A stretch of DNA of 64,000 nt from Paragonimus skrjabini miyazakii (taxonomy: Eukaryota > Platyhelminthes > Trematoda > Plagiorchiida > Troglotrematidae): the NCBI GenBank assembly GCA_014338405.1, contig JTDE01000129.1:46499-110498 (forward strand), written 5' to 3'. Under the pieces are notes generated by a model, which had not been told where the DNA came from, made no database searches, and saw nothing but the letters and a program-made list of their open reading frames with translations. This document shows, one piece after another, positions 36,901 through 48,649 of the stretch. Within the stretch, counting starts at the first letter, position 1. Each line of letters opens with the position of its first letter. Position numbers and translations under genes: made by a program.

Positions 36901-39900
36901 GCTGGTCGAATTGATCGACTTCGTTGCTAACCTTTCGGAACAAATGGATAAAATCTGGTAAAAACAAGAAGACCAATGATTACTTTGTTATAAGCAAGCT
37001 TCAGTCTGAACAACATGAGACCAAGTATGGTCAACTTATTCACTAATCCCAAGCATGTCCATGCGCAGTTTACAATGTTATACCTTGAAGTCGATAGAAC
37101 TCAGGCAGAAATTTAAAAAAAAAACATTTTCCGTCTCATCACTTTCTGGAACGCGTCCAGCTGATCACTAGAGAGTAGTGGACTTCAAGCAATCTTCAAT
37201 TTTTAATGACAGAATATTGGGGAGGTAGTTGACCTGATTGAGTCATTTGTATGAAGCTACCTGCGGTCTTCAACAAACTGTGTTTCAAGACGCAACTCGC
37301 AACATCCGATTGCTAAAGTATGTCTTATCTGCTTTCAGCAACTTCTTGTTAACACACTGACACGTTTCAGGTGGCAAATGCTTCACTCAGACTACTGTTA
37401 TGGTCTCAGAAATTAGTTTCCATTTGTAACTCTTTTTACTCACTCGTCCAGCACAAAGCTTGAGACCATTAAAAATTCTGATGCATTCGGCTGCTTCCAT
37501 TACATCTGTTTACAGATGACTGAGGTATTCAGCTACTTAACTCAACCACAGGTACACCAAATTTGTGGATGTACTCACCACATTTAAAAATGTTCCTGAA
37601 AAAGAAAATCCCAAGAAAAATACGTCTTGAGAAGTATTTCAGGAAAGTTCCGTTCTAGTACATCACGCCGAGTCAAACTACATAGATAGCTACGGAAAGC
37701 TGAGTCTCAGAGTAAGACTAAACTCGTTTGTCAACATGGTTAACAACTTATCATTCAGAGTAAATCTGGTATGCGCTTGTAAGTTTATATTTGCATAATT
37801 TCCGACAAGTATTTAGATGTATTTTTGCTTTATAAATTGTCAGCATATTTAAATTTATTGTTGTTTTACAAATAGTCCATAGATGCTCTGAAAATTATCA
37901 AAATGGTCACTAAGAACCGTTCTAAGTTATCAAAATACAGCCTATGATACATTGAAGTAGCAGGAAACGATTGCCTTATTACCAAATATTTATTAATGGT
38001 TTTAATCAGATCTGTCAAACAGCAGAAGTATTTTTCCCATCTGTTCTTATGAGCTAATACAAAAGTATTGACATAAAACCCTGCTAAACACCCGAAAGCA
38101 ATGTATTTAATTCTGATTGAAATTGCCATATGTCAGTAGGTCTAATCGAAGTCAAATGGTTTACGTATTTGTGTTAAGTAGCACATTTTACTGGCTGAGA
38201 TATTGTAATGAATGGAAAGGTTATCAGAGTGAAAGCATGAAATTAGTGGTTTTTCAGTTGAAGTTCTGTTTATTGCATTTCAGCAAAGAGAGAAACAGCT
38301 GTTGTAGCACAAGCATGAACATTTACTACAACAACAATATTGACAGATCAAAATACCAAAGATGTTTTTCAGGGTGTTAACTTCTTTTCAATCACGCAAA
38401 AATAGTTATTTGTTCACCACAGCTATCCTATATATACACGTGGACGTCAGTATACATGAACTGGAAATGATAAAGTAGTTTGTTGTTCACTTTGCGGTTA
38501 CACTATTTTTCATGAGAGAAGAAATATAAGCCTGTAACATTCATCCTTTTTGAAGCAGACTGAGGATGCCCAATTACAAGGGATCAATTTGAGGCAACGT
38601 AGGGGTTTTTTTAATGACCAAACGTTGCTGAATTGTTAAACTATTTAAAAGCAGATAAAAAAGACGGTTATGTGAATTTTTGAAGTAGGGGACCTTACAA
38701 CAATTTTCGCTTATATCCATAATTCCGGAAATTTCGCCATGCTGCTGGTGATATCTAGGATTTTATATGATAACGTTAGGGATGAACAACATGTGTACAG
38801 AGTTTTCAATAGACTGTGCAGATTTCTTTCAGTTCAGTAGTTGAACACTTGAAACATCACTGATTAACGATGTCTTCATGCGGATACTTATAATTACCTC
38901 ATAGGTGGTAAAAAATCGGGACCTAAACACCGACTGGTTTCAAACGTAAGTCCTTAGGTGATAGAATACAGTTTGATTGGCCGTTCGGTAGCATAGTGTT
39001 CAACTGAATGGCAATCAAAACAGTCAGTATATGAAAATGAGTTTGCTGGTTCGCGGCTAAATAAATTTATAAATTTTTTCATCTTAACCACAATGAACTA
39101 ACCATCCACATTTTTATTAATCTAAGTATAACGATACTCTGTTCAAAGATAGAGAAATCGGAACTTTCTTGGAGAATTTCACGAATGTTGCGGAGACAGT
39201 CGCGGTCATGGTGGACTGTTGTAAGCTGGCTGTCGTGATGATGCTTATGAAGAGCAGAACAACAATCGTTTTAAATCTGGTGGGAAGTCTTGTGAGTTTA
39301 CAATAAACTGCAACTAAGAAAGCTCAGTAGTCCACCCAGTAGGCAAAACACAATTTTGGAAGCGGTTTGGAACATGAGCTGAATGTTTCGTATGCATTAT
39401 CACTCCCTAGAACTTGCTAGATTCAGACTTCCAAAAGTGAACTCATCCATTAAAAGGTCGGTTAATCTACGGTTCGTCAAAGTTATTTTAGCTCCAGTTG
39501 ACTTGGTATGACAGAGTGATTTCATCGTTTTGTTCTCACCTGTCCCTATCTAATTAACTTCCTCCAAGTTGAATGCAACAGTTGTGAAATACGAGCAGGT
39601 AAACACGGAGCATACGGGGTTTCGCGATTTAGAGGAACTATCCACTGTGGATGTGGTGGAATTGAAAAAAAACAATCCTTGGAGTATGTGCTATTTGCTG
39701 TCCTTATAAATGAGAAAATTTTGCTGACTATTGCGTTTTCTACAGGCACATTATGTACACTTTATTTTTGACATCGCTCTCAACGCTGTCATCAACATGA
39801 GCATGATCTGCAATGATAGCGTAGCAGAATATTTTTGTATTTATCGTAGCAATTCATAAGTTGTTTGATTTTTGCCAGCGAAAAATCTACTTTGTATGTA

Positions 39901-40149
39901 ATTTCCAAAAGTTTTCATAACCGTAATATGTAGTCTTTAACAGTTTCAGTAAATCATGGAGTTAGATGCAGTTCACTACATTAGGCACACGGAAACGTTT
40001 CATCTAAGAGAGATGTTCTAAGGGATTGGTTACTTTAGCGGTAGATGTGACTTTCAGTATACCAGATGGTTAACAGGTTTTGTCTACAAGTCAGCTGACC
40101 TTCGACCACCACAATCCTGTAATCTATAAAGGATGAATCCAAATAGATG
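33901..40149. other. Unassigned stretch, no gene recognised
   Basis: Open frames are at most 87 codons. A run of ten C lies at 34214-34223. A GKST phrase in a 60-codon frame (34966-35148) resembles part of a P-loop but lacks the preceding glycine spacing. No repeats shared with other parts of the window were noticed. Confidence 0.45.
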
Positions 40150-40745
40150 TAACAAGCCACTGTGGCATTTGTGTATACTCATTTGATTGTTTTTATGGAA
40201 CTAGTTACGTAGTTCGCACGAACAGGCATTTATTCTTGAGCATCACCCAGCCTGGATCAGTAGCGGAGTCACAAAGACAATTACCAGCGCACCTGTTACA
40301 CACCTCGTTGATACACATCATTCAGACAAACTGGACTCCTCCTTTCGTCCGATTTACCGGGTCAATGGCGCTCACTTGAAAGCCGTCAGATGTCGAATTT
40401 TGGCAACAACTGAAGCGATTGGAATTCGATTTAAAAAATTCACCCTTATGCGCCCAGAAGCGCCTTGTTCAGACGTTGAAGTTGCCGTGGTCATCCATCG
40501 GCATTACGACCGATCAAAGCGTCATGGTTCCACCTGCGTTATTATTGTGACGTAATCGTATCAAAACGTTGTCTGCGTGTGTGCCTATGACGTGTTTGAC
40601 CTCACTTGAGCTTGCTACTTGTTTTTGTTCATTTTGCCCTGACAACTGTGTTTCATATAAATGTTATGTAATTAGGTTGATGATGAATAACCAAAAAACA
40701 AGCATGTTCGCTAGACTATTGTTTTCGGATAAATGAAAACATCAG
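40150..40745 (+). pseudogene. Penelope-like element fragment 3: GIY-YIG endonuclease and 3' end
   Basis: Reads CVYSFDCFYGTSYVVRTNRH up to about 40240, then after a one-base frame change EHHPAWISSGVTKT, VTHLVDTHHSDKLDSSFRP, IYRV and ILATTEAIGIRFKK, then after another frame change LCAQKRLVQTLKLPW. These blocks align one for one with fragment 2 (REHHPVWLNSG, LIDLNHF, VYRM, TIDEAIS, LCAQKKFV). GRT reads VRT. The shared 3' motif lies at 40677-40712, about 200 bp after the ORF relic. RT sequence upstream was not found. Confidence 0.8.
40677..40712 (+). ncRNA. Degenerate hammerhead-like motif at PLE 3' end (fragment 3)
   Basis: TTGATGA, a spacer, AAA in place of GAA, then AACAAG...TGTTC. It aligns with the better preserved motif at 24616-24648 but has lost C3 and G12, so it is a relic. 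Confidence 0.35.
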
Positions 40746-43700
40746 TCTCAACTAGTAACATATTCTTGATCAAGTCCACACCGCAGTTTCCGGCCAAAAA
40801 GTTAGGTGGACTACACTTTTTCGTAGGTGTCAAATAAACGACTTGTTCGTGCAATGAAAATATAAAACCAGACACGCTCGCCGATTCTGCGCGACATTAT
40901 TATCGACCGGTGTAGCCTAGTCGATAGAATGGTTATCAGGGCGCAGTGCGCGCAATTAGCTGATGTTGATGATATTAAGTGTTTTAAAAAAATGTAGCAA
41001 AATGATGTTTGCTGATCTAACCGTGGAATTTTGTATCATTAGAGAGCAGAGTAATAACCGAAAAGTAGCCCACGTCCTCCAATTTATCAGTATGAACTTG
41101 GAAAATAATCAGACCAACATTCACTCGGCTGTCGCGTTTGAACCAACAATAGTTTGAAGATAAAGTAAGTCTAATGGACAATCGACGTTACTAAAAACTT
41201 GTAACACGAAAGAATTTATTGTAAATTCTTACGACAGTTTTGAATGTAAGAATTATGTATATGTCAACATTCTGGTTTGTTGCTTACCTGACAGTTTGTC
41301 TTGATGGCATCACTCTGCGCAACCAATTGGCAAGATCACGTGGCCGATTACCATCCATTATTTGGAAATTCAGAACTAACCACGAAAGGTGAGAAATGTT
41401 TCGATTTAGATAGTCAGCACGAGAGCCACTACCTCTGTCGCTGGCGTTTGGGCCGACAAGTTCACGTGATCATGCATGCGGAGATGTTCTGATTAGGATG
41501 ACATTTGCACCAACTGTGTTTGGGAACTTGATGCCAGTGATGGTATGCCCTCAAGTTCACATGAAAATTTTGGTGAAAAGGTGCGCTTTTACCTTTAGGT
41601 TAAATTTTGTGCTTTCTCGCTGTAACATGGGTCTCAGTACCTCCCGTTAGCCTGTATGGATGGACTGTTTGAGTATTTGGGTTTGAAGGCAATATGCATA
41701 CTGTTTGCAGATTACGTGCAAGACACTGCGCAACGCTTTTACTGAAATAGTTTTTCTAATCATATATATATATCTATATATACACTTGTGGCAAGAGAAA
41801 GTTGTCCACCTGACTTCCATAGCAGTCCACAACTTAAATAGGCGTAATCGGTGAGCATCTTACACTTTGTTCCTGTCTTGGAATACCAGTAAAATATGGG
41901 TCTACTTCAGTCAGATACCGAATGAGATATTTTGATTATTGATAACTATCCTTCTTTATTCAAATGCAAGTTGAAGGCATGTGGCTTAATCTTATGATCA
42001 GCGTGTGAGCAAAACCATTTAACAGTAATTTTGAACAAAGGGAGTACTGCACTGATCAGTAAGTTTTCAGAATTTGAAGCATTCCACCTCGCATCCAAAG
42101 TGACCCGCTTCGAAGGTTTGGGAACTTGATATGATATGTTTATGTTTGCTTGTTTAAACTTCTAATAAATTACCAATGACATTATAAACATACTGATCAA
42201 AATAGGGCTATCTGTGACGAATATCATTTTACCGTATGGCTGCTGAAGCCCTCAGAATCCCAAGCAAATCACATAACTGTTATTAAATTCGTTGAACTCG
42301 AAGTGAAATCAGTGAACAAATGCTGAGTGATTTGGTTTGCAATAAACCCATAAATTTGTCTAGTTAGGAAATCCATCCAGTATGAATCCCAAGAAGTAGA
42401 AACTGTAGAACATATCACCAATCGACTACTTTCTTTGATTTTTCGTTTGTCACGCGAAATATAACGCACAAACTCTATAATTGTTTATCAAGCTAGTACT
42501 ACGTGATGCTTATGAGTCCGAGTTGTTTTTTGGATAACGAACACGGCTAATATGGTACGCTTATGTTTGTTTTAGCGACAGCAAGCTGTGAGGACTTGGA
42601 TGAAAGAACTTTCTGTGCACGATTAGGCTCTGACTATTGCTTTGTAATGGTTTATAAAGTCGTCTATAAGTAAGCATTTTATAAACGCTGTGGAACTAAG
42701 AACGTCACAGCTAGCATTATGACCAGGGCTAGCCATGTGAGTTGAACCTACTCCGGAGACACTTCGTTATTTTTTGGCAATAACCACCCAGGGTGTGTTT
42801 TGTCTATTCCCATTGAGGATTAAAGACGTGGTCTCGAAATATTGTACTCCACACAAAAAAGGAGTAGACGCAAACTAAGATGGGTGCCCTATGTATGTTG
42901 TCTTTGAGCAAGCAAATAATTTTACCGCTTCCATTTAGCTTAGAGTAAGCAAGGTTTTGTGTACAAAAATTCGTGGAAAGAAGATGAGTAGTCAGATTGT
43001 TCGCATAAAGACCAATGTCAGAAATAAAAAGCCCATTAGTGACAACCATTACTGCCAGATAAGGATCTGTTCGAAAAATTACACATCATGTTGAATATGC
43101 TACTGAAAGTTATGCTTCACCTTCACTTCCTGTTAAGCTGAGTTGAGATACCAATGTATTATACTGAGTAGGTAAGTTCAAGTAAGTGTGAAGTTGGTGC
43201 TCAACATGACGCTAAAACAATTAAGTAATCCATGACGAAATCTGAAAAAAAAAACTCTGTTAGAAGCTGATTCTTAAAAAAATTCGACAGGTGGAAACAA
43301 CGAGGTTGTTCAGGAAAAATTGAATATTTAGTCATATTCAAAATATCAATTGTACTTATTTCAGCGGTCAAACTGACTTCGTATCTGCTAAAAAAAATAT
43401 ATATGCCAATATGTTCATCAAAGGGTCACGAGTGGAGGGAAAGGTAATTCTGTTGAAACAACGACCCCTCCATCAAACGTTAGCGTGAAAACACTTTCCA
43501 CTGGCTGACAGTATCTCTCAGATAATGGCCAAGCCAACATTGTAGATAGTAGCTTATCGACAACATTGCCAAAAAATCTGCTGAAAGTCGAGTGACAGGC
43601 GTTTGCGGTCCGAATGCCAACAGTCATAAGCACCATAGCAACACGGTTCTAACTGATGTTGAAGGTTGACTGATGGCCAGAATGTAAGTAACTGCAACAG

Positions 43701-46043
43701 GAAATAATAGATGGCACAACAAAAATGTATTTGTCAAGGTGACTAAAAGACAGTCATGTTTATTCACATAGAGTTGTGTTCAGTGGTCTCTGCAAATAAA
43801 AAATTCCGAATTTTCACCATGTAACCTTTGATTTATATTTGTTTATGTCCCCACGTTAAAAAACTCAAACTGGTTGTAGTACGCCGTTGTGCCCAGAACG
43901 TCAACGGTTTTCCGGTTTAGCCACTTTTATCGTCTGCCAGTTCAGAAAATAGATTTTCTTTGTCACTATGACAGTGGATGAGTAGTGAATGAGATACGAA
44001 ACATCTTGCCTTATATTAATATCTTTATCAATTCTGTTTAGAAAATCACTGGTTAGAAGTACACTTTACGAACGACTGCGGTCGTGCAATACTGCTTTCT
44101 ATTTGATCACCTTCAGGTGGACGCGATTTGGGACACAACATGGGAGTGTACCTTGAGAGAGAGTGGAGTAAGTCTTTTGTTTGTAAACTGATGGAATAGC
44201 AGATCTCGTTGGAAGGTAAGTTATGAAAAAGTGAACGAATCTGGTAATAAAATTTGACACACAGATACTGAATGTTAACTGAAAAATTGTGATGTCATAT
44301 TATGACAAATATGCACAAGTACTGATCTGCCGTAACGGACGTTGGAAACAGTCTGGGACACTGCGTAGGGTTTGTGTCAAGCAAATATGCCAACAACACA
44401 GGTTTTACAACTCATCTTAATCTAGCCATCAGTATATGATTCAGCAGTACAGTCCACTGTGAACAGATTGCACTGGCCTAACAGATCAGTTCACTTAGGC
44501 TTCTATTTATTAGGTGCGCTGCCTTTAACAAACGACCCCTGAATTTCCTTTCATGTCTAATGACAGCATACATACTGATGAATAACTGGAATTGTAAAAT
44601 TATCATATATACTGATGTGCATACACCCGTTAATAAAATGGACATCAATTGGTTAAACTGATCTGGTGAACATTTTTCTAATTGGTGACTAGTTACTTTC
44701 GAACGGTATGCTTCACTGAGAAAACATTTCAAGGGATCAGTGTGCTTTTATGGTTGACACTCAAGCGCCTTATTTCATAATCGTCAAAATGTTCCATACG
44801 TTTAGAAAACCTTAATGTATTCAAATTTTTGTCCATTGGTTGACTAAATGCAAGCGATTTTTATTGTGAGACTACCTTCTGAAGAGCTCATATGTGATAT
44901 CACTATGGCACACCGTGGCGTAAGCCTTTATGCACTCAGAAGGTTCCAAAGTAACCACGTTTTCCACAGTTTGTTTGAGAGCAAAAGAATGCAAATCCAC
45001 GAAAAGATGATGGCTGGGGTACTCTGTTGTAATAACATTGACGAGAACATAACCATCGTACTGATTGGGAAATATGAAAATCTCGAACGTTTCCAGAGTA
45101 TCAACTCTGAAAATAGGCCAGTTCCATAACATCGCTAGAATCAAGATCGAAATACCAATCTCCTCGTTGAAAACATAGTTCTACATCATGTCTAGTTAAA
45201 GCATTCAAACAGATGTTTGGAATATTCATCACTGTATGCTACTGCAGCAATAACTAAATTTATGGATCGGGCAGTAATCTAATTAGTCTGAAGCAAATTT
45301 AGAAACTTGCGGTTTATCGTGAAGTAAGCCGGCAGTGATTGGGGCGCTGAAAAAACGTAAAGAACCCATTTGTTGCAAACAGTAAGGTTCATTTTTTGTT
45401 CATGAAATGAAACTTATCTTGGTGTGCAGATTCGTACTTGTTAAAATGAGGGTTATGGATCTATCCTCCATTAGTAGAGTCAAAAGTTTTATGGAGCTGA
45501 ATTAAAAGCCTAACGTAAACAATTACCAAGGTTGATGCTGACTGAAGTTCTGGGAAGACGAAGTATTTTGAACTGGGAATGAAAGATAGGGAAGCACACT
45601 ATCAGGATTTTGGTTATCGTCCAGAATTATGGAATAGACAGATAATCAGTCATACTATCAAATATAAGAAAATCGGAATGGACCTGGAAAAGAGCATGAT
45701 TGGTTGCTGGGGTTAATTTGATACTTCATCACTGGTAAACGTCCGGACAAGCTGTTAAATATAGCTGACTTCTGAGTTATCTTTTGGGGAGGTCACCAGC
45801 ATTTACATACAAGAGCACGGTTTTCTGTTACCACTGACTCACTTTGTATTGTGCCCGATTAACCCAATGCTGGAAGTTTTAAGTCACAATCTGATTGACA
45901 AGGTTGACGAAACGTGGTGAGTGTTCACTTGAAGGTCAATGCCAAACTGGGCGCTCGGATAAAGACTGGTAATGTATATTTCCTTCTATACTTCAGGTTC
46001 AAATCAAACGCCAACTGATTGTTTGCTTCATTCGGTAGAAAAA
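40746..46043. other. Unassigned stretch with an AT microsatellite
   Basis: No gene is recognised. Open frames are at most 93 codons (44848-45129, a neat but unrecognised reading frame). An alternating AT/TATC tract lies at about 41762-41782. Confidence 0.45.
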
Positions 46044-46552
46044 TGGCGTCTAATAAAGCATAATCTTTATTGTCCAACACGCTAATTCACATGCTACGCA
46101 CGCGCTCGCGTTTATGAGTCAGCATTCCAGCCCACATCACCCCCAGGTTTTCGCTCACGCGTCGTGTGCACTTCTGCGTGGTTTATATAGGTGATCGGCA
46201 CCTTCTATCCGGGGGTTTTCCGCCTGCCAATCTTCGTCCGTTAGTCCGACTCTGTTGAGCGATGGCTCGTCCGGTCGCTCGTGTTGTCCTCCATCTATCC
46301 ACTATGAGCTTTGACTGTCCTCCACGACCGTATCGAGATATTCCCCCAAGTGTTGGAATAATTGAACCTTCCATTTGGTCGTCCCTCCTATTTTGCGTGC
46401 CATGTCTCGTCCGCTGGTCTGATCCGATCAAGCGATGACTCATCCGATTGCCCCTATTATCCGCCATCCGAAGGTTGAGTGTTTGTGAACGTGCATCCCC
46501 CGTGTTGAGGCATTCCGCCGAGTGTTTGAATACTCGCCCCTCTGGCCTGACA
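46044..46552 (-). mobile_element. Solo LTR, minus orientation (family shared with 57626-58136)
   Basis: Read on the minus strand it starts TGTCAGGCCAGAGG and ends GACGCCA, giving the 5'-TG...CA-3' termini of an LTR, 509 bp long. It has a TATA box (TATATAA, plus-strand 46183-46189) and, about 115 bp downstream in its own sense, an AATAAA signal (46066-46071) near the 3' end, i.e. U3-R-U5 order. It aligns along its whole length with 57626-58136. No primer-binding site, gag or pol was seen beside it, and no target-site duplication was obvious, so it is a solo LTR or a rearranged remnant. The 94-codon frame inside (46183-46467) is shared with the other copy. Confidence 0.75.
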
Positions 46553-48135
46553 ATTCATCACAATCCCACACACGCTAACTAGATATATAAGTAGGGGAAC
46601 TTATGGCAGATTAACAGCGCCATTGTGGCAAACGTACTCGTTTTTATAGTTGTCCGATTAGACATGTCTGCACAGCTTAAACACAGTATTCATAGTTTAA
46701 TTCTTGATTAAGACTGAAGACAAGTTTCCGCCCAGGAAGTCATTCTAAGTTGAAATTCTCGTAGTCCATTTTATATATTTGCCATCACTGGTTTGGTTCG
46801 CTATTGGGTAAGCAGTGTTAATAAGTAGCTGTTTTCTCACAATTCCAATGGCATTTTCTTATCAGAAGTGGAACCTTAAGTAATTCACGTTTCTACTATT
46901 TTGTGGGGGAGCTGAGAAGCTCAGATATGTAGACAGTCCATTTATCCAGAGGGTGACTTCCAGGAAAATTCCCACAAAGTACGTGACTGTCTGTATATGA
47001 TGCCTCCTTTAATGAAAACTTCTCAGAATTAAACAGGAAGCACTTGCTAGGGATTGAAATTGGCCAACTACACATGAAGAAAATTTACAACAGTCCCTTG
47101 GTACAAAACTCAACATTTTGCTACTTGCTGATAAGATGGATCACAAAACATGATAAAGCAGAAATCCAATAGTCATAAAACCTCGATCCTGTGAACAGAA
47201 ACCTGCTCTGTACTCGACGTAGACATCTGTTCTAAACACTTCTCAGTTGAACTTTTGAATGATTCGACAAAACAACAATGCTCCGGTCCCGATAAACGTT
47301 TTTTAGTGTCAGTTCGGCAAAATTTGTCTACATTTCTGAAGTGATGAACTCCCGTCATAACCACTCTAGTCAAGTGATAGTTGATATTTTGTGCGATGGT
47401 CCCTTTTAAATGCTATGTAAGCGCTCAACATTTTATAGACTCTTCTACTGCACAACTGATATCTCCTTATGAAGTAACTCTTTCGTTCTAGTTGGTTGAT
47501 TGAAATCAATTTCAGAAAGCAAAATCTGTAATATTTGTCATTTTTCCTTAATCACTTATGTTAGTACTTGTCCAGTTTAGTGGATAATGCAGAAAAGATG
47601 TGCAAATTGAGAACAGCTTAGTCAGTGTACTGGTGGTTGACAGTGTAAAGTTCTCTTCTTGTCAAAAAAGACATTACTGTTTACCCTGACCCACAAGCTT
47701 TCATGTTTGTGTGATGTCCGCGTAAAGGTAACAGGACGCTGCAGCCTAGTAACCTGTTAATAAACGTCAATATAGATCGCTTAATATATTAAAATGTTTT
47801 GTTAGGAATGTGAGTTCAGTTGGAGGCTTCCATACTACCTGCGTCGGTCGTGTTAGGTTTAAACAAAAACTCTCCTGTAAGCAAAGCTGTTCACTCCATT
47901 CGGACAAGTTCTCTTCTCGGAGAATATCTTTTGTTGGGTTGAGCGAAGTAATTTGAGACTGACTGCATCACCTGACTATTGCTTACATTGAATGTTCAGG
48001 CACTCATCACTTATTGGATAAACTAACCAAACAGTATTCCAATCAGCGACCTCGAAAGTAAGTACAAAATGGTTGAAAATACAAAACCCTCCATTCTTTA
48101 AAAGTTTGACCCATCCAAGCAAACGAAACACAAAC
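46553..48135. other. Unassigned stretch
   Basis: No feature was seen except short open frames (at most 66 codons). Confidence 0.45.
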
Positions 48136-48165
48136 TTTAGAAGAGATCCATTTGCGAAAAATCTG

Positions 48166-48245
48166 GAATTCGGCTGGATTCGAACCAGCGACAGAAACAC
48201 CATGCCCAAACGCGGCAAGCGCTGTACCAGCTGAGCTACGAAGTC
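48166..48245 (-). ncRNA. tRNA-like Pol III unit, left arm (tRNA pseudogene / SINE head)
   Basis: The exact mirror of the unit at 48540-48619, transcribed leftward. The A box is at about 48227-48238 and the B box at 48176-48186 on the minus strand. Confidence 0.8.
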
Positions 48246-48539
48246 ATGCCGGAAGCTCAGAAATTTCACATTTGGACCTAGTTACCCACCCAACCAACTG
48301 TGTCATATGGAATCCACCAAATGATCCAGCTGATTGACTGCCCAAGCAGGATTTCTCGATCAGTTCACACTGGAGACTACCAACGCCACCAATGAGCATT
48401 GCCATTCAGTTACTGTTAAGTAGTTCGGCAGATTTGATTTTGGGTAGTCAATCAGCTGGATCATTTGGTGGATTCCATATGACACAGTTGGTTGGGTGGG
48501 TAACTAGGTCCAAATGTGAAATTTCTGAGCTTCCGGCAT

Positions 48540-48619
48540 GACTTCGTAGCTCAGCTGGTACAGCGCTTGCCGCGTTTGGGCATGGTGTTTCTGTCGCTGG
48601 TTCGAATCCAGCCGAATTC
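48540..48619 (+). ncRNA. tRNA-like Pol III unit, right arm (tRNA pseudogene / SINE head)
   Basis: The acceptor strands GACTTCG (48540-48546) and CGAATTC (48613-48619) pair at six of seven positions. The A box TAGCTCAGCTGG is at 48547-48558 and the B box GGTTCGAATCC at 48599-48609. The T arm GCTGG-TTCGAAT-CCAGC is perfect (5-bp stem, 7-base loop). The D stem has one mismatch. The anticodon arm is shortened to TGCC/GGCA around a 7-base loop, with an over-long variable region, so it is not a functional tRNA. It should still recruit TFIIIC, as in tRNA-derived SINEs. There is no CCA end and the run of T downstream (48625-48628) is too short to be a strong terminator. Confidence 0.8.
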
Positions 48620-48649
48620 CAGATTTTTCGCAAATGGATCTCTTCTAAA

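Larger units (their letters stand above)
48136..48649. repeat. Palindromic tRNA-like element (family A): two identical 204-bp arms
   Basis: The left arm 48136-48339 and right arm 48446-48649 are exact reverse complements by base-by-base comparison, separated by a 106-bp non-palindromic spacer. Each arm holds, from centre outward, about 94 bp of unique sequence, an 80-nt tRNA-like unit with consensus Pol III A and B boxes, and a short tail ending 'atctcttctaaa'. The two transcription units would run outward. The 61-codon frame with GFEPAT...SAVPAELRS seen in both arms is the typical spurious translation of a tRNA-like sequence, not a protein. Diverged relatives with the same inverted layout lie at 23.4 and 61.9 kb. 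Confidence 0.9.

Noticed and set aside
48540..48619. Functional tRNA gene
   Set aside because: The anticodon arm is shortened, the variable region too long and the D stem mismatched. The repeat context shows it is a tRNA-derived element head.
48152..48633. Two identical 61-codon frames (plus at 48152, minus at 48448) as genes
   Set aside because: They translate the tRNA-like B-box strand in the two arms of the palindrome. GFEPAT-type peptides are well-known artefacts of tRNA sequence.
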